In this document: piece by piece, positions 10,681 through 21,613 of the stretch | Position numbering within the stretch: the stretch's first letter is position 1 | Layout of the letters: each line of letters starts with the position of its first letter | Assembly: GCA_008921705.1 (NCBI GenBank) | Contig: VFFE01007605.1 | Span: 5,677,889 to 5,741,888, forward strand | DNA from: Burhinus oedicnemus | Taxonomy: Eukaryota; Chordata; Aves; Charadriiformes; Burhinidae | DNA length: 64,000 nt | Reading direction: 5' to 3' | Made by a program: the position numbers and the translations under genes | Notes under the pieces: model-generated | Told to the model about the DNA's origin: nothing | Database searches by the model: none | The model's input: the letters and a program-made list of their open reading frames with translations, nothing else

Positions 10681-13600
10681 AAATATCAAAAAACAGCCAA
10701 GAGATGAGACAATTCTCAATCAGCACTTGATTCCTCTCTGGATAGCCAACAGTCAGCTGGCTTAGTAGCTTCAATTTTGCCTTCTTCATACCATTCAGGC
10801 AAAAGTGAGACATGGCAGGTCCAAGGAACTTCTCTAACCTCTCTCTTCTCTTTCCCAATAAATTCTCCATCTAAGCTGTTTTGCTTTATATGAAGCCAAC
10901 ATATAGTTCAATTCAAATTATGTTTCCAGGCTTTTAAAAATTCAGCTGTGATCAGCTGTGGATTCTGTTAAATCTTTTTCCTTATCCCAGTGTTCCACAT
11001 GATATACCTTCATCGCTTACCTTGCTCCCCCATTTCTCACATACTAACACCTATATTTAATCTCATCTTAACTACGTGCATTAAAAGTAAACCCTAAAGC
11101 CACATACAGTTCCTTTCCAGATGCTGCTGTTGAATTATTTCCCTATGGGTTTCACCTAACATTCCACCAATGTCCTCTGGTGCTTCAGTCCACACATCTC
11201 GCATTCAAAGCCTTTAAACTTTTTTTTTTCCCTAAGAAACTCATAAACTAACACCTTTATTCCCATACAAAACAGCTAACATCTGTGGACACAAAAAAAC
11301 CAGCCAAACAAAGAAGAAATGTCTACCCAGCACAGCTTTTTACCAATGCACCTTTGAGCAGTTTTTGCATGTAATAAATCTATTGTTTCATTGTAAGAGC
11401 TGTTGAGAAGCACTCAAATAAGTATATTTAATGCAAATAACAAATTCAAATGGAATATAACAATTGGAGTAGCTTTCATTCATTTACACCAAACCATAAA
11501 ATAAATCCCCACTTAACAAGAGAATGATCTAAAAATAGTATCAGCTACAACAACGTTCTGACAGAAAGTATACTTTTCTTCTTATCACCTGCAATTTATT
11601 TGTCATCTTTTGCAACATTAGAATTTTGTCCCAAACTTGATCGGAATCTTTGCCATCAATGATTATGCCTAACCCGGTAAAATTCTGAAAAGTCATGAGC
11701 TGATTACTTCCAACTCAAACGCCTCAAGATTAAAAAGCAACCCTTAAAACTATCCCTGAAAGTATTTTCCTGAAACGTAAATCATGCATTTATCAGTTTT
11801 CTGATTGCTTTGGAGTGAGAGATTGACTAAAAGAGCAGACAGTCAAAAAAATAAAGTCTGAATCTGATTCACAATCTCATATTTAATAAATTCTTTATTA
11901 TTCATTACAACTTATGTCACTATCAACATATTACAAAATAGAAAAAACATTTATCTCAACTGCACACCATTTTGACATTTCTGCCCCAAAAGGGCTATAC
12001 AAGCATACACTAACACAGCAGTAATAAAATATTTCCCTTTTGCTGAAAAGCAGAAATGCTGAATTAGCTTTACTGGTATTTAGCACAGTATGAAAGCCTG
12101 ATTTTGATCATGGAGCTACAGGCATCATATTACATTCTCTTATCTCAGAAATTCCAAATCATCCAATAAAGTAACTTTTCTCAAGAGTTTCAATATCCTG
12201 ATGAGTTTTTCTGTGAAAGAAGATGGATGGATTAGATAGCCAAAGGGAATTTTTCCCTGTAAATTTGTGCCTGACGGCTTTTTTCCTCCCATTCTTAAAG
12301 TCAGTATTTTTCTGTTCCGGTATTTTCTGAGGTTCAGTTAACTGATGGTCCTTCATTACACTGTATGTCAAGCTCCACGTATGCATTACAACGTGCATTG
12401 GCACACACTGTAAGATGGTACGCATTCCCCAGCAAGTTCACAATACCACACACCATCTTTAATACATACTCCTCTTTCATCTTCATCTATCTTTTTAAAT
12501 ACACATTTGGGGGAAAAGAAGAATGCTAAGGAGAATATTTCATCTTTGTTAAATGAATGAGAGAGCTAAACAATAGAAGAGAATTCAACACAGCCTGAAG
12601 TACTAAATAACTACTTTTCTGAAGTCCCCCCCCAGTTTCTTTAAATATAATTCCTTCCACATTTGACACATCAAAGGATCTCAATAACCTTCAGTTCCTA
12701 AAATTTCAGACAATCATCACCTTGGTTAAATGCCTCAAATATTTATGTTGTAAAAGAGCACAGGGTGACAAGAATTCATTTCACCTTTATCTCTGGACAG
12801 TACCTACACTGCACCAGTTTCTCACTGTGTGATATTCACAGAGAAGCTGAAATTCACACACTTGCATAAACAACTGAATCTTCCAACCCAGATGCTGCAA
12901 GAATTGGAGCTACCTATTTTCCTCTGAAACACCAAAAAAAGTCCTAGCATTAAAACTAAGAGAAATTAAGTGTAACGTCATTCTAGGTACCCAGCATTCC
13001 ACCTTTAAGCCAAGTCTAAGGGAAAAAAACCTAACTTGTGATCCAAGCCACTACAGAGACAACTGCTACTACTATTTATTAGTCACCTTGTCAGACAGTT
13101 CAAAGATACAAAATTTGATTAATTAGAAGCAGTAAATACTTTGCTTTATGAAAACTTCTATGTCTGACCAACTGGTAAGTCTTGCAGTAGTCTTGTAAGG
13201 CACTTGTGAGATTTCCTTACCCCAACTAGAAGCTAGAAGATCCACAAATTGTAAATAAAATCCTTATTAAAACCTGAGACAAAGATAATACTCCCATTTA
13301 TTTCAGTAGGAATTAAATCTGGATCAAGTTGATCTTAGGCAAGTTACTTATCTTCATTCTCAGCCAAGGCAATGAGAAAATGAATTAAGAAGAATGATCT
13401 CAAGACGTATGAAGTTAAAAATGATGATTTGACACATGGGGTGTCTGAAATTAATCTTTCTCCTTAAGCTGGCAAGAGAGGAAATGAACATCATTGTGCC
13501 CATATGTAAGCTTTGAAGGAGGTGGAGGTAGGATCTCACCAAAAACCAGATGTTGGGTCTGAACAGAAATTTCCTGTGCGTTTTTTTAATTCCCAAATTT

Positions 13601-16304
13601 GCAGAGCAAGATCTGTAAAATTCTTCACTACATTTCCAGCTGTATTATAAAGTTCTAAACCCACATAATAATCCAAATATAGCATAAATCTCTATCAACT
13701 AAAAAAGCTCCTGTTATCTTTCCACTATTTGCAATCCAATGGCACAAAAGAACTAAAAGTCAGTGACTCCATTTAGGTCAAACTTACACTTTATTATCAG
13801 CCTCTTAACTTCTAACATCCTGTTTGGCACCTTTAACAAGCCAACTACTTAGCCTTTTCAGACATTCTCTCTTTAAAATTATATCCCCCAATGTTCTTGA
13901 GCTCTTATTCTGCAGCATAAAGAATACCTGGCTGAAAAAATTGGCATGAGTCCACTGACTGGATCTTCTAAAGGGGAAACTCCTCTTTACTTCAAAGAAA
14001 ATTTTGGAAAAAGCTCAGCATTGAACTCTCTACTCCAGTTAAATTCACTGGGAGTGTGTTTTTGTGTTTTATTTACTACCTTCAGTGTCAGCACGTATTA
14101 AATGTCATTTATCATCTCCAAAGTCATCAATAAAATCTTATGAACATTAAGAAAACAAATGTTGCTTGGGAATCTGCAACAAAACAAAACAAGTCCCATT
14201 CTTGTGATGTATTTGTCAAGAAAAAGATCCATCTACTGAGTTCTGTGTTGACAAGGCCTCCATATGTAGAGGAGTATGAAGGGCTGGAAATCAGGAATTT
14301 CAAAGTCTCTTAGTGATCCATTATTTAATCTTAAATTACATGAAAGACAACGTAAAATCTAAATACCTTGGAAGTTCAGGATTAAAGCACAGAATGAGGT
14401 AAGAATGGTGGGTAAAGGAAAGAGGAAAAAAAAAGGATACAAGATCTTTGCCCCATGCAATTAATATACTTTATACTGATTTCATTAAGTGTCTTTAAAT
14501 AACGTCATCCTTTTAAACAAGAAACAAGAATTCTTCAACATAAAGTTCAGGATATCTAGCTTCTTTTTTCTCTATTAAAAATGCACTTTATATGCAATTT
14601 TCAGCAGATAAAAAAAAACTGAATGGAAATTATGATGTATTTCTTGCATATTGTAATCATCATACTAAATACATTTGCAATGTTGATGACCACAATTTTT
14701 TATAATATTTCTTAAACTAAATAAATTAAATAAAAAATTAAAATAACCTAAATAGTTATTTAAGGAGATCCTGCAAATGTGAATTTGTTCCTGGAATATA
14801 TCATTACACGGAGATAAAAAGAACATGAAATATAGTATGTCTCAAATCAGTTGTTCTGAGGTGTAGGTAAAAGATTAAAATAAAACAGACGTGCCTTCTT
14901 ATCCCAGGTAGCATAATACCATATGCCTCTTTTTTCATGCTGTAATTTGAATCAAGAATCAACCATCAAATACAAGAAGTGGTTAAGACAAATATGCATA
15001 ATGGTCATATGGACTGTGGTTTTCATTGTTATTCTTGAGTTACCTTAAAAATAAACTTGAGAGGTTTCTAGCATATGGTTAAAACATGATAGTATACTGC
15101 AAAATTTAAACTACCAAATTAAAACTGCAAAAGTAAGACACTTGTGCACATCTCTTGATCCAACAGTGTCATGCAGTGAGGAGATGAGAGAATCTTAGGC
15201 TGTGTGGTTTAGGTCTGGATATTAAGGCATGTAGCATATAAATCATTGCAACCTAGGCACTGAAACAGAAGTTAGCTGTCAAAACTAGAGGACCCAAGCT
15301 TTTCTTCATTATTATATGTATTGAGCACGTAGAATTTGTGTTCCTCTCCAGTTATAAAGCTGCCAATAACGTACACTGTGCTTTCTAATGATAATATACT
15401 GAACAATTGTTAATAACTCTGAGTATTGCATCCCACATGACAGCCTAAATCTGTGACAGAAATCCTACAAGATAACGTAGCACACATTAGCCATTATTTA
15501 GATAGATTTATGCCTCCTAGAGTCACAGTCACATTCAGCAGAGCAAGAGACTAGTTTTATTTTTTACTTATTTTTGCTTTGCTTCTGGTAGATGAAGGCA
15601 GCCCTCACCAAACCATGTAACTCCTAATATACTATGCCTCTTAGTTCACCTAGATAGTGGTACATTAAAACACAATGGTCAAAGAGAAAGAATCTTATTA
15701 CTTAGCCTCTACCCTCTTGTACAGTAGAGTAGGATGCACTGATTTTCAGTGGCAGAAGATGAGTATTCACACTGAAGTTGACACTCTGACCTTAACTAAT
15801 TCTACTTTTTCCAAAGTATTGTAAGCCATGCAATGTAATTAAAAACTGGATTTGGAATTGTCTCTATTTTACATCATTTAAATATCTAGTCCTCTATTCC
15901 TTATTATATAAACCTTAAAATCTCTTTAAGAATGAAATAATTTCACTACTATGGAAACCACATCATATAATCCTTCTTCTAAACCTAAATCATACAGGTT
16001 ATTCACCCTTATTATTTTGATTAGACAGCTATTACAGAATGTCACCACTTCATACTTAGCTTTGAAATTTCTACTCTGTTTTTAATATATAGACAGATTA
16101 TAAGTGTTTGCTTGTGTGTGGCAACATATTCCTTTATTTTAAGCAGCTCTTTCCTCTTCTTCCCTCCCTGCCTGCCCACCCTTCAGGTCTTAACACTAGA
16201 TATCAAACAAACCAAAGTCATTTTACATTTCATCGCCATTTTCCTGACCATTCCAGTGCAAGACCTAACGTGTCCCAGCTGGAATTCAATTTCTTGAACA
16301 TGAC
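10681..16304. other. AT-rich intronic stretch, nothing recognised
   Basis: Over 5.6 kb of A/T-rich DNA has only short chance frames (for example 12159-12425 and 13360-13596 on the minus strand). No exon-like segment with a lyase motif, no RNA gene and no classified mobile element was seen. Confidence 0.5.
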
Positions 16305-16640
16305 TAACCAAAACTGAACAAGTCTCAGATACAGTTTTTTTGCAATGGCACTAACATTTCCCTGTTTGGCTGGAAATTTCTTATCTATCCGAGGACTTAA
16401 TCCGTTTTCTTTAACAGCTGTACTATACTTGCATCTCACAGTCTTCCTATGATTATTGAGTATTCCAGGGTTCTTCTTCAATCACTTCTAACTGATATTG
16501 TCAGTTTCTAGTTTGGATTATTAGTCTCAAAGTACTTAAACATTCTGTATCCTTGAATTTCATCCCAGTCTTCTACACCCTTTCTTTAGCCATCCAGCTC
16601 TTTGCTGCTGTGTCCTCAGCATCTTCCTGATGAATTAAAA
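16305..16640 (-). mobile_element. Ancient CR1/L3-like LINE fragment
   Basis: Read left to right the plus strand keeps the order typical of the antisense RT 3' part of old CR1/L3 LINEs: AACCAAAACTGAACA, CTCACAGTCTTCCTATGAT, TTATTAGTCTCAAAGTACTT, TTGAATTTCATCCCA and GCCATCCAGCTCTTT. The spacing between blocks matches the CR1 region seen at 6500-6900. No reading frame survives. It is much older than the copy at 6081-6955. Confidence 0.5.
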
Positions 16641-19600
16641 TTCCATTTTAACCTACATGAAAACATAACATTGTCAGATGTAGGATGAGACCAATGCCAG
16701 TTGCTCTCGGAGCATCTCTTGAGATGAACCAGAAGGTTCCCGCTAAACCAGAGGACAACGATCAGCAGCAGATGAATAGCCAGCCCTCCTCCCTGCTGCT
16801 CTGCCTGAGCTTTTTACAAAACAGAACACAAAGTACATTACAAACTCCAGTCAAGCACTATGAGTCAGCATCAGTAGCAATCTCGATCACTGTGGAAATC
16901 TCCCTAATACTGCAACACCTACTGCACCTCCGGTCTAGGTAGAACCTAGCACATTTTACAGTTCTGATATAAATCCACGTCTTAAACACATTCTCATGTA
17001 GCGATAGTTCCTATTTAGTAAAATTAGTCAGACCTTTAATATTAAATTAATCAGACCTATTAACAAAACCAGCATACACTGGGGCAATGCTAAGAGAATG
17101 ACGCAGAACTAGGATCCCCTTGTATAAAACATAAGATGGTATTTCTGAAGCAAACAAGATTAAGTAATTAAGAAAATGGAATAAGATGAAGATACTGCAA
17201 CAGGAATGTGGTGTCCTATTGACTAGTCAAGTGTTCAATATTTTACGTAGTACAGACTAGTCTAAATAAGAGTGAAATAGATATTAGTAAATTCTACTAA
17301 TAGATAGTAGAAAACTTTATTTACTTTCTATTTAGCCATTAGCTCAATTTACCTTTTACTTTCACATCTCCATTTCAATAACTGCTCCTCAATCAACCCT
17401 ATGTTTTGAAGTGAAATATAGTAGCAAAAATACTACAAAATTGCTGGCTAAATGAAACAAGAAAATTAAGGGAAAACAAAGACTAAGACATGCCACTGCT
17501 TACTGTAGGACTGACTATTTTGCCTCAGATACAATTCCAAGTGGTTTAACCTGGACCTTTACAAATTAGTCAGCACAGTATATAACCAAATTTATATATA
17601 TGTTTTTTTCCAGAGAAAACTGAATTATTTTACTTTTACAAGGGCCCTAGTAACAACACTCTCATCATACCTACATTTTATTTTGTGTTTAAAGAAAAAT
17701 CCTGAAAAACTCCTGAAAATTTTCAGCAAGAAAATCAACTCCTTATTTTCATCAGACATGAAAGCACTAACTTATTTCTGGGAAACTGTTCTTACACCTT
17801 AAGCCCTTTCTCTTATTTTATTTCTCGGTGTACCCACATAAATGTGATCACAGCAGTGCCCCCATAACTGTCTTGCATACAATGGTCAAAACAAAAAAAT
17901 CACTTTTTACAATCATAGAGCTGGTACGGTTTGTAGAGCACATAAAGAGGAACACGTATTTTCTTGAACAGGCTTGGTACAGAATGCATTCAAGCATAAG
18001 AAAAATTTTTACATAAGCATCCATGTGAGAAAAAATGGAAATCTGAACAGATTCATGTAAAGTGAAGAAAATTATTAAAATCATCTAATAAAAATTACAG
18101 CAAGGTAATGCAGAAGCAAATGTTAAAACATTAACAGTGACCAATTCCAGACTTAGTATCAAAGGACTTAGTAGACTGTGCAGCTTACAATCACATCAGT
18201 GCGCACAGGGAGGATAAGCAGCAAATTCTCATGTTTGCTGTTTACTGAGGAAGGCATCTTTCTGTATCATTGGAGGAAGAAAAATGGTGATGAAAATGAA
18301 AGAATAGCACTGCAAAGATTAAGCAAAAGTTACAGGCATCCATTAAAATAAACCACTTTTTTCTCCTGATCTATGATTTTCTGGGAAGATATTACTGCTT
18401 GTCTTTGACTTCAAACCCTCTCTGTTGCAATAGACCTTGAACCTTTCAGATGCTTTGTCTGATAGGGCGCACAGACTGACACAATCAAGTGGCATATCAT
18501 GGTACTTTGAAGGAATTTTTAAAAAATATTCACATCTTTTGAAAGAAAATGACACACCAAAATATAGCAAGGGCACATGAAGAGGATTATAGTGCTTTTC
18601 TTTATGCCTAATACATAAAAGTCCTTTCATTCTATTTTACTTCTTTTTACAGTAAGAAAACACTTCTCCACTTTTACAGAAACAACTGAAGGAATTATGT
18701 CTGATTTTTTCCCCAAAATTCAATGTTAGGTAGACACTGCTCTCAGGGAATTGTGATAGCTGGAAGTTGTATGGAGCTTACCTATACAAAGCTCTGTGCT
18801 CACAACACTACTTTTTATGGCTTGGCAAAGTTTGTATCTACATTTTCCATAAGCATTGCTTTGGGTATTCCATAGATGTAGCTTTTGAGATACCAAGCCC
18901 AGATCATCTGAAGCAAAATTACAATGCAGTGCTGCCAGCTTTCATGGCACTCAGAGCATTGTATTTTTCATGATCTCCCCAACTCTGAAGTTACGCTGCT
19001 ATCCATTAACTAAATTTCACTTCCAGATGGTGGAGAAAAATGGAAGATGTACCCCCGGTATATCTGAAAGGTGTAGAAAACAGAAGAAAGATGTAATGAA
19101 CAATAAGTGCATTTTTTTTTTTTAAGACATGATATTTAAAGCAATTTTGTTCTGGGCTTGGCTTGTGTTCTTTAATGTTTAATGCACCAAATGATTACAG
19201 GAGTTAGACTCGGAATGAATGACAGTTTAGACACAATATGCCCCAACAATACATGTGTTGTTATAGGGAAGACAATGTCACGCTCAAAATTATTTCCTTC
19301 CTTGAGTTATTCATATTGACATCTTCCTCCAAAGTCCTTCCAGATTTATGAAGCCTCTCCCTGAAAGCCACTGGTAGCTTTCCCTTTCCTTCATTTCTTT
19401 CCTTCCAAAGCCACGATTAGGACAGTCATAGTCTATGGTCTTCGTCTGGCCGCTTGCCCACATGCCTCCTCATCTAACTTGCTCTCCCACTCCCCACTAT
19501 CTCCAGCCACTCTCCACATCTGTTTGTAGCTGACAGACAGGGGGCTGAGCAACCACCTCTGCTCATCCCTCCATGACAACCCCATCGGTACTCAGAGCAC

Positions 19601-19924
19601 CCCAGGCCAGAAGGAAGGTGCAGCTGTTCCAGAGGACTTAACAGCTCTGCCTCCGCACCGTTAGGGTTGTAGTGACTTTCCACCCCAGAGCGCAGATGGG
19701 CCCACCGCACTCCGGGGAGCAAGGGTGATACTGTGGCCTCGCCAAAATACATGTCACCCAACAATTTCATGACTTATCACACAGTGGATTGTAACAGGTG
19801 AGGGGCGGCACAGATGAACGAATTTCTTTAACACTGCCTCTGCCCCCAGCGCCATGGTAGTGCACCTGTGTGTGCACTACCAGTCAGACGGTTTAAAGCC
19901 AGCCGTCTTCTGAAATACTGACCG
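16641..19924. other. Intronic stretch leading to the CpG island, nothing recognised
   Basis: An open frame at 16685-16942 (plus) and one at 18343-18630 (minus) have no recognisable domain. GC content rises from about 19480 toward the CpG island; the open frames there follow from composition. Confidence 0.5.
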
Positions 19925-19980
19925 GGAAAGGCCCGGCAGCGTGTGGGGATGAGACAGGCCCCCACTCGGCGGTGGCCGGC

Positions 19981-20011
19981 GGGGCGGGCCGGGAGAGGGG
20001 CGAGGGCCGGG
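19981..20011 (+). other. Canonical G-quadruplex motif in HMGCLL1 intron 1
   Basis: Six runs of three or four G occur on the plus strand with loops of 1-3 bases (runs at 19981-19984, 19986-19988, 19991-19993, 19997-20000, 20004-20006 and 20009-20011). The first four runs alone satisfy the standard G4 pattern. The motif lies about 205-235 bp inside intron 1. Because the gene is on the minus strand, the G-rich strand is the transcription template. Confidence 0.7.
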
Positions 20012-20215
20012 CGCTGGCGGCGGGCAGCAGGGACGTACGTGCGTGAGGGGCGAGGCTGCGGCGAGGGGGCGGCATCGAGGGGACGGCGGCGAAGGGGCGG
20101 CATCGAGGGGGCAGCGGCGGCCCCCCGCGCCCGGCGGGCCCCGGCCTCCCCCTGGCGGCGGCCGCGCCTCGCAGGGCCGGCCCCGTCCCATCCCTTCACC
20201 CCCGCCCGGCGATAC

Positions 20216-20332
20216 CTGCCCGGCGTGCGGAGCCGCAGACGGCGGTGCGGCCGGCTCCCCGATCCACAGCTGCTCCTTGAGGAGGTGCTGGTAGCTGAGG
20301 CAGTGCTTCAGCGCCGACGGCACCGTGCCCAT
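20216..20332 (-). CDS. HMGCLL1: HMGCLL1 exon 1 (coding part), extramitochondrial HMG-CoA lyase, N-terminus only
   Basis: The 39 codons begin MGTVPSALKHCLSYQ and end in HAGQ, immediately followed on the minus strand by a GTATC splice donor, so the exon ends in phase 0. From memory, human HMGCLL1 exon 1 is 36 codons, starts MGNVPSAVKHCLSYQ and also ends in Gln at phase 0, so identity, length and intron phase all agree. Gly2 with Ser6 fits the N-myristoylation consensus; myristoylation of this protein is established and places it on cytosolic or ER membranes instead of mitochondria. The enzyme cleaves HMG-CoA to acetoacetate and acetyl-CoA. The catalytic TIM-barrel is encoded by later exons not seen here. 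The chosen ATG has a strong context (G at -3, G at +4). Residues 1-26 are conserved-looking, while the last 13 are Ala/Pro-rich and unlike the mammalian tail. The gene is partial in this window. Confidence 0.9.
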
Positions 20333-20483
20333 GGCGCGGCGGCGGGGCGCTCGCCGGGCGCCCGGCAGCCAGCCGCAAGGTCGGCGCAAGCTCCCGGCCG
20401 CCGGCTCCCCCCCCGCGGCCCCGCGCCCGCCGCAGCCCCCGCCGCAGCCACTGGCTACGGCCCGGCCCCGAGCAGCGCCTGTG

Positions 20484-20488
20484 ATTGG
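20484..20488 (-). promoter_or_regulatory. CCAAT box (NF-Y type) upstream of HMGCLL1
   Basis: The minus strand reads CCGCCAATCACAG here, a good NF-Y core with flanks, 152-156 bp upstream of the HMGCLL1 ATG. NF-Y sites usually lie 60-100 bp upstream of transcription starts, so a start near 20390-20430 would be expected. That start position is inference. Confidence 0.6.
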
Positions 20489-20739
20489 CGGAGGGCCGCA
20501 GCCCGCCGCGCCGCCGGCCCCGCCGCGCCCCCTCCCGCGGCTGCTGCGGCAACCGCCGCCCCAGCCCGCCGGCCCGCCAGCCGCCGCCGCGCCCCGGGGA
20601 CGGCCGCAGGGCTGCTGCCTCTCCTCACCTCCCCCTCCTCACCTTCGCGGGCGCTGAGGGTGGCTGGCAGAGGAGCCTCGGCGGTGGCTGCCCGCGTTTG
20701 GTGCGCGCTTGGCCAGCGCCACAGCAGCCTGCCGCTTGC

Positions 20740-20811
20740 GGGGCGGGGGTGGGGGAGAAACCCCTGAGGAGACGCGGGGAGGCGGCGGGCTCAGAACTCG
20801 GGGTTGGGGGG
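20740..20811 (+). other. G-run cluster on the upstream side of the CpG island
   Basis: Runs of 4, 5 and 5 G separated by single bases (20740-20755) are followed by further runs at 20776-20779, 20787-20789, 20800-20803 and 20806-20811. The first three runs need a long loop of about 20 bases to reach a fourth, so this is a weaker quadruplex candidate than 19981-20011. It may also serve as Sp/KLF sites. It lies 400-480 bp upstream of the HMGCLL1 start. Confidence 0.4.
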
Positions 20812-21579
20812 CTGCAAGGCTGGGGACAGCCAGCCGTCCCTGACACTGCGCACAGCCGGGGGAGATGGGGCCCAGCCTGGGCTTCCCGTGCTTTTGGCAG
20901 AAGGCTTGAGAGGAAAGAGAGGAGCAAGGAGAAGGGACCGGGCTGCGTGGAGCCCGAGCCCGGCTGCCCTGCTTGGGACCATGGGGCTGCGCAAACGGGG
21001 CGGAATAAAACCTGTCCCGCTCGCGCGGCCGTTCGGGTGGCAGCAGGTCTTTGACAGGAGGCTTGATGCGCGCGCTTGCGTTTCATGGCTTTTTCATTTG
21101 CGCAGCAGAAACTTAGAACATAGCAAATGGAATAGTTTCCAGGTTTTAACAGCTCTCTCAGAAGCGGCAGGTTATATTTTGTCATCTCCTTCAGCGTTCA
21201 GTGTGTCAGCCAACTTTCCAAACTACTCTCAAGCGAAATACCGTATGCATTCGAAATTGTGCCTGGATAATTCCTCTTCCGGGGTATCAGAGATTTTTTG
21301 TTAAATTCACTAACCTTTCCCTCAGTCATTTTCTGCAAAAGTTTTATCACGTTTACAGCCAAGTCTGTTTCAGTCGTTCACGCACAGACGTGATGCTCTC
21401 GGAGCACCGTCTCTTTCTTCTGCTGTTTCGCATTTCAAGCCTGCTGTTCTGTGCATCCAAAACGCTCCCTGTTTCTGAGTGCCATTGTAAACCACAACTG
21501 GGTGGTGATTGATTGGCTCGGAAATTTTTGCTTTTCAAGGATAATTACAGCTTTTCAGAAATAAAATATTTGAAATACG

Positions 21580-21613
21580 ATTTTAAAATTTATTTTAAAA
21601 TCTATTTTAAAAT
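21580..21613. repeat. Three ATTTTAAAAT palindromes at exact 12-bp spacing
   Basis: The 10-bp palindrome ATTTTAAAAT starts at 21580, 21592 and 21604. The two-base spacers are TT/TA-like and TC/CT-like variants, so the block can be read as three near-identical 12-bp tandem units. It lies about 500 bp beyond the CpG island edge. Confidence 0.85.

Larger units (their letters stand above)
1..20215 (-). other. HMGCLL1: Putative HMGCLL1 intron 1 (donor at 20211-20215, acceptor outside window)
   Basis: The donor reads CAG|GTATC on the minus strand directly after exon 1. No segment encoding the conserved HMG-CoA lyase entry motif (VGPRDGLQNEK-like) was recognised between here and position 1, so the whole left part is read as first intron. 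The sequence is AT-rich and contains only repeat fragments and short chance open frames. I searched by eye; a diverged or very small exon could have been missed. Confidence 0.6.
19925..21080 (-). promoter_or_regulatory. HMGCLL1: CpG island spanning the HMGCLL1 promoter and exon 1
   Basis: A sharply bounded GC-rich, CpG-dense block of about 1.1 kb lies in otherwise AT-rich DNA and contains HMGCLL1 exon 1. No TATA box is visible upstream of the start; an inverted CCAAT box lies about 150 bp upstream and GC-box-like runs flank it near 20520-20540. This is the architecture of a TATA-less CpG-island promoter. The island extends about 750 bp upstream of the ATG, more than the minus-strand promoter alone needs, so divergent plus-strand transcription is possible. 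Long open frames here on both strands, up to 274 codons, come from scarcity of stop codons in GC-rich DNA and are not genes. Confidence 0.85.

Noticed and set aside
18343..18630. 95-codon minus-strand frame starting MKGLLCIRHKEKHYN
   Set aside because: It has no domain, no lyase similarity and no convincing splice sites. It is compatible with chance in intronic DNA.
1..19924. Search for HMGCLL1 exon 2 and later exons carrying the VGPRDGLQNEK-type motif
   Set aside because: No matching minus-strand segment was recognised. A short phrase near 388-420 (GPQNGK) resembles it only by chance and lacks the RDGLQ core.
20333..20389. In-frame N-terminal extension of HMGCLL1 of 19 Arg-rich residues starting at 20389
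   Set aside because: The codon at 20389 on the minus strand is TTG, not ATG. The family start at 20332 has a strong Kozak context and preserves the myristoylation site.
19943..20767. 274-codon plus-strand open frame and several other long frames across the CpG island
   Set aside because: They are Arg/Ala/Pro/Gly-rich frames caused by the scarcity of stop codons in GC-rich DNA. They overlap HMGCLL1 exon 1 in antisense and show no domain.
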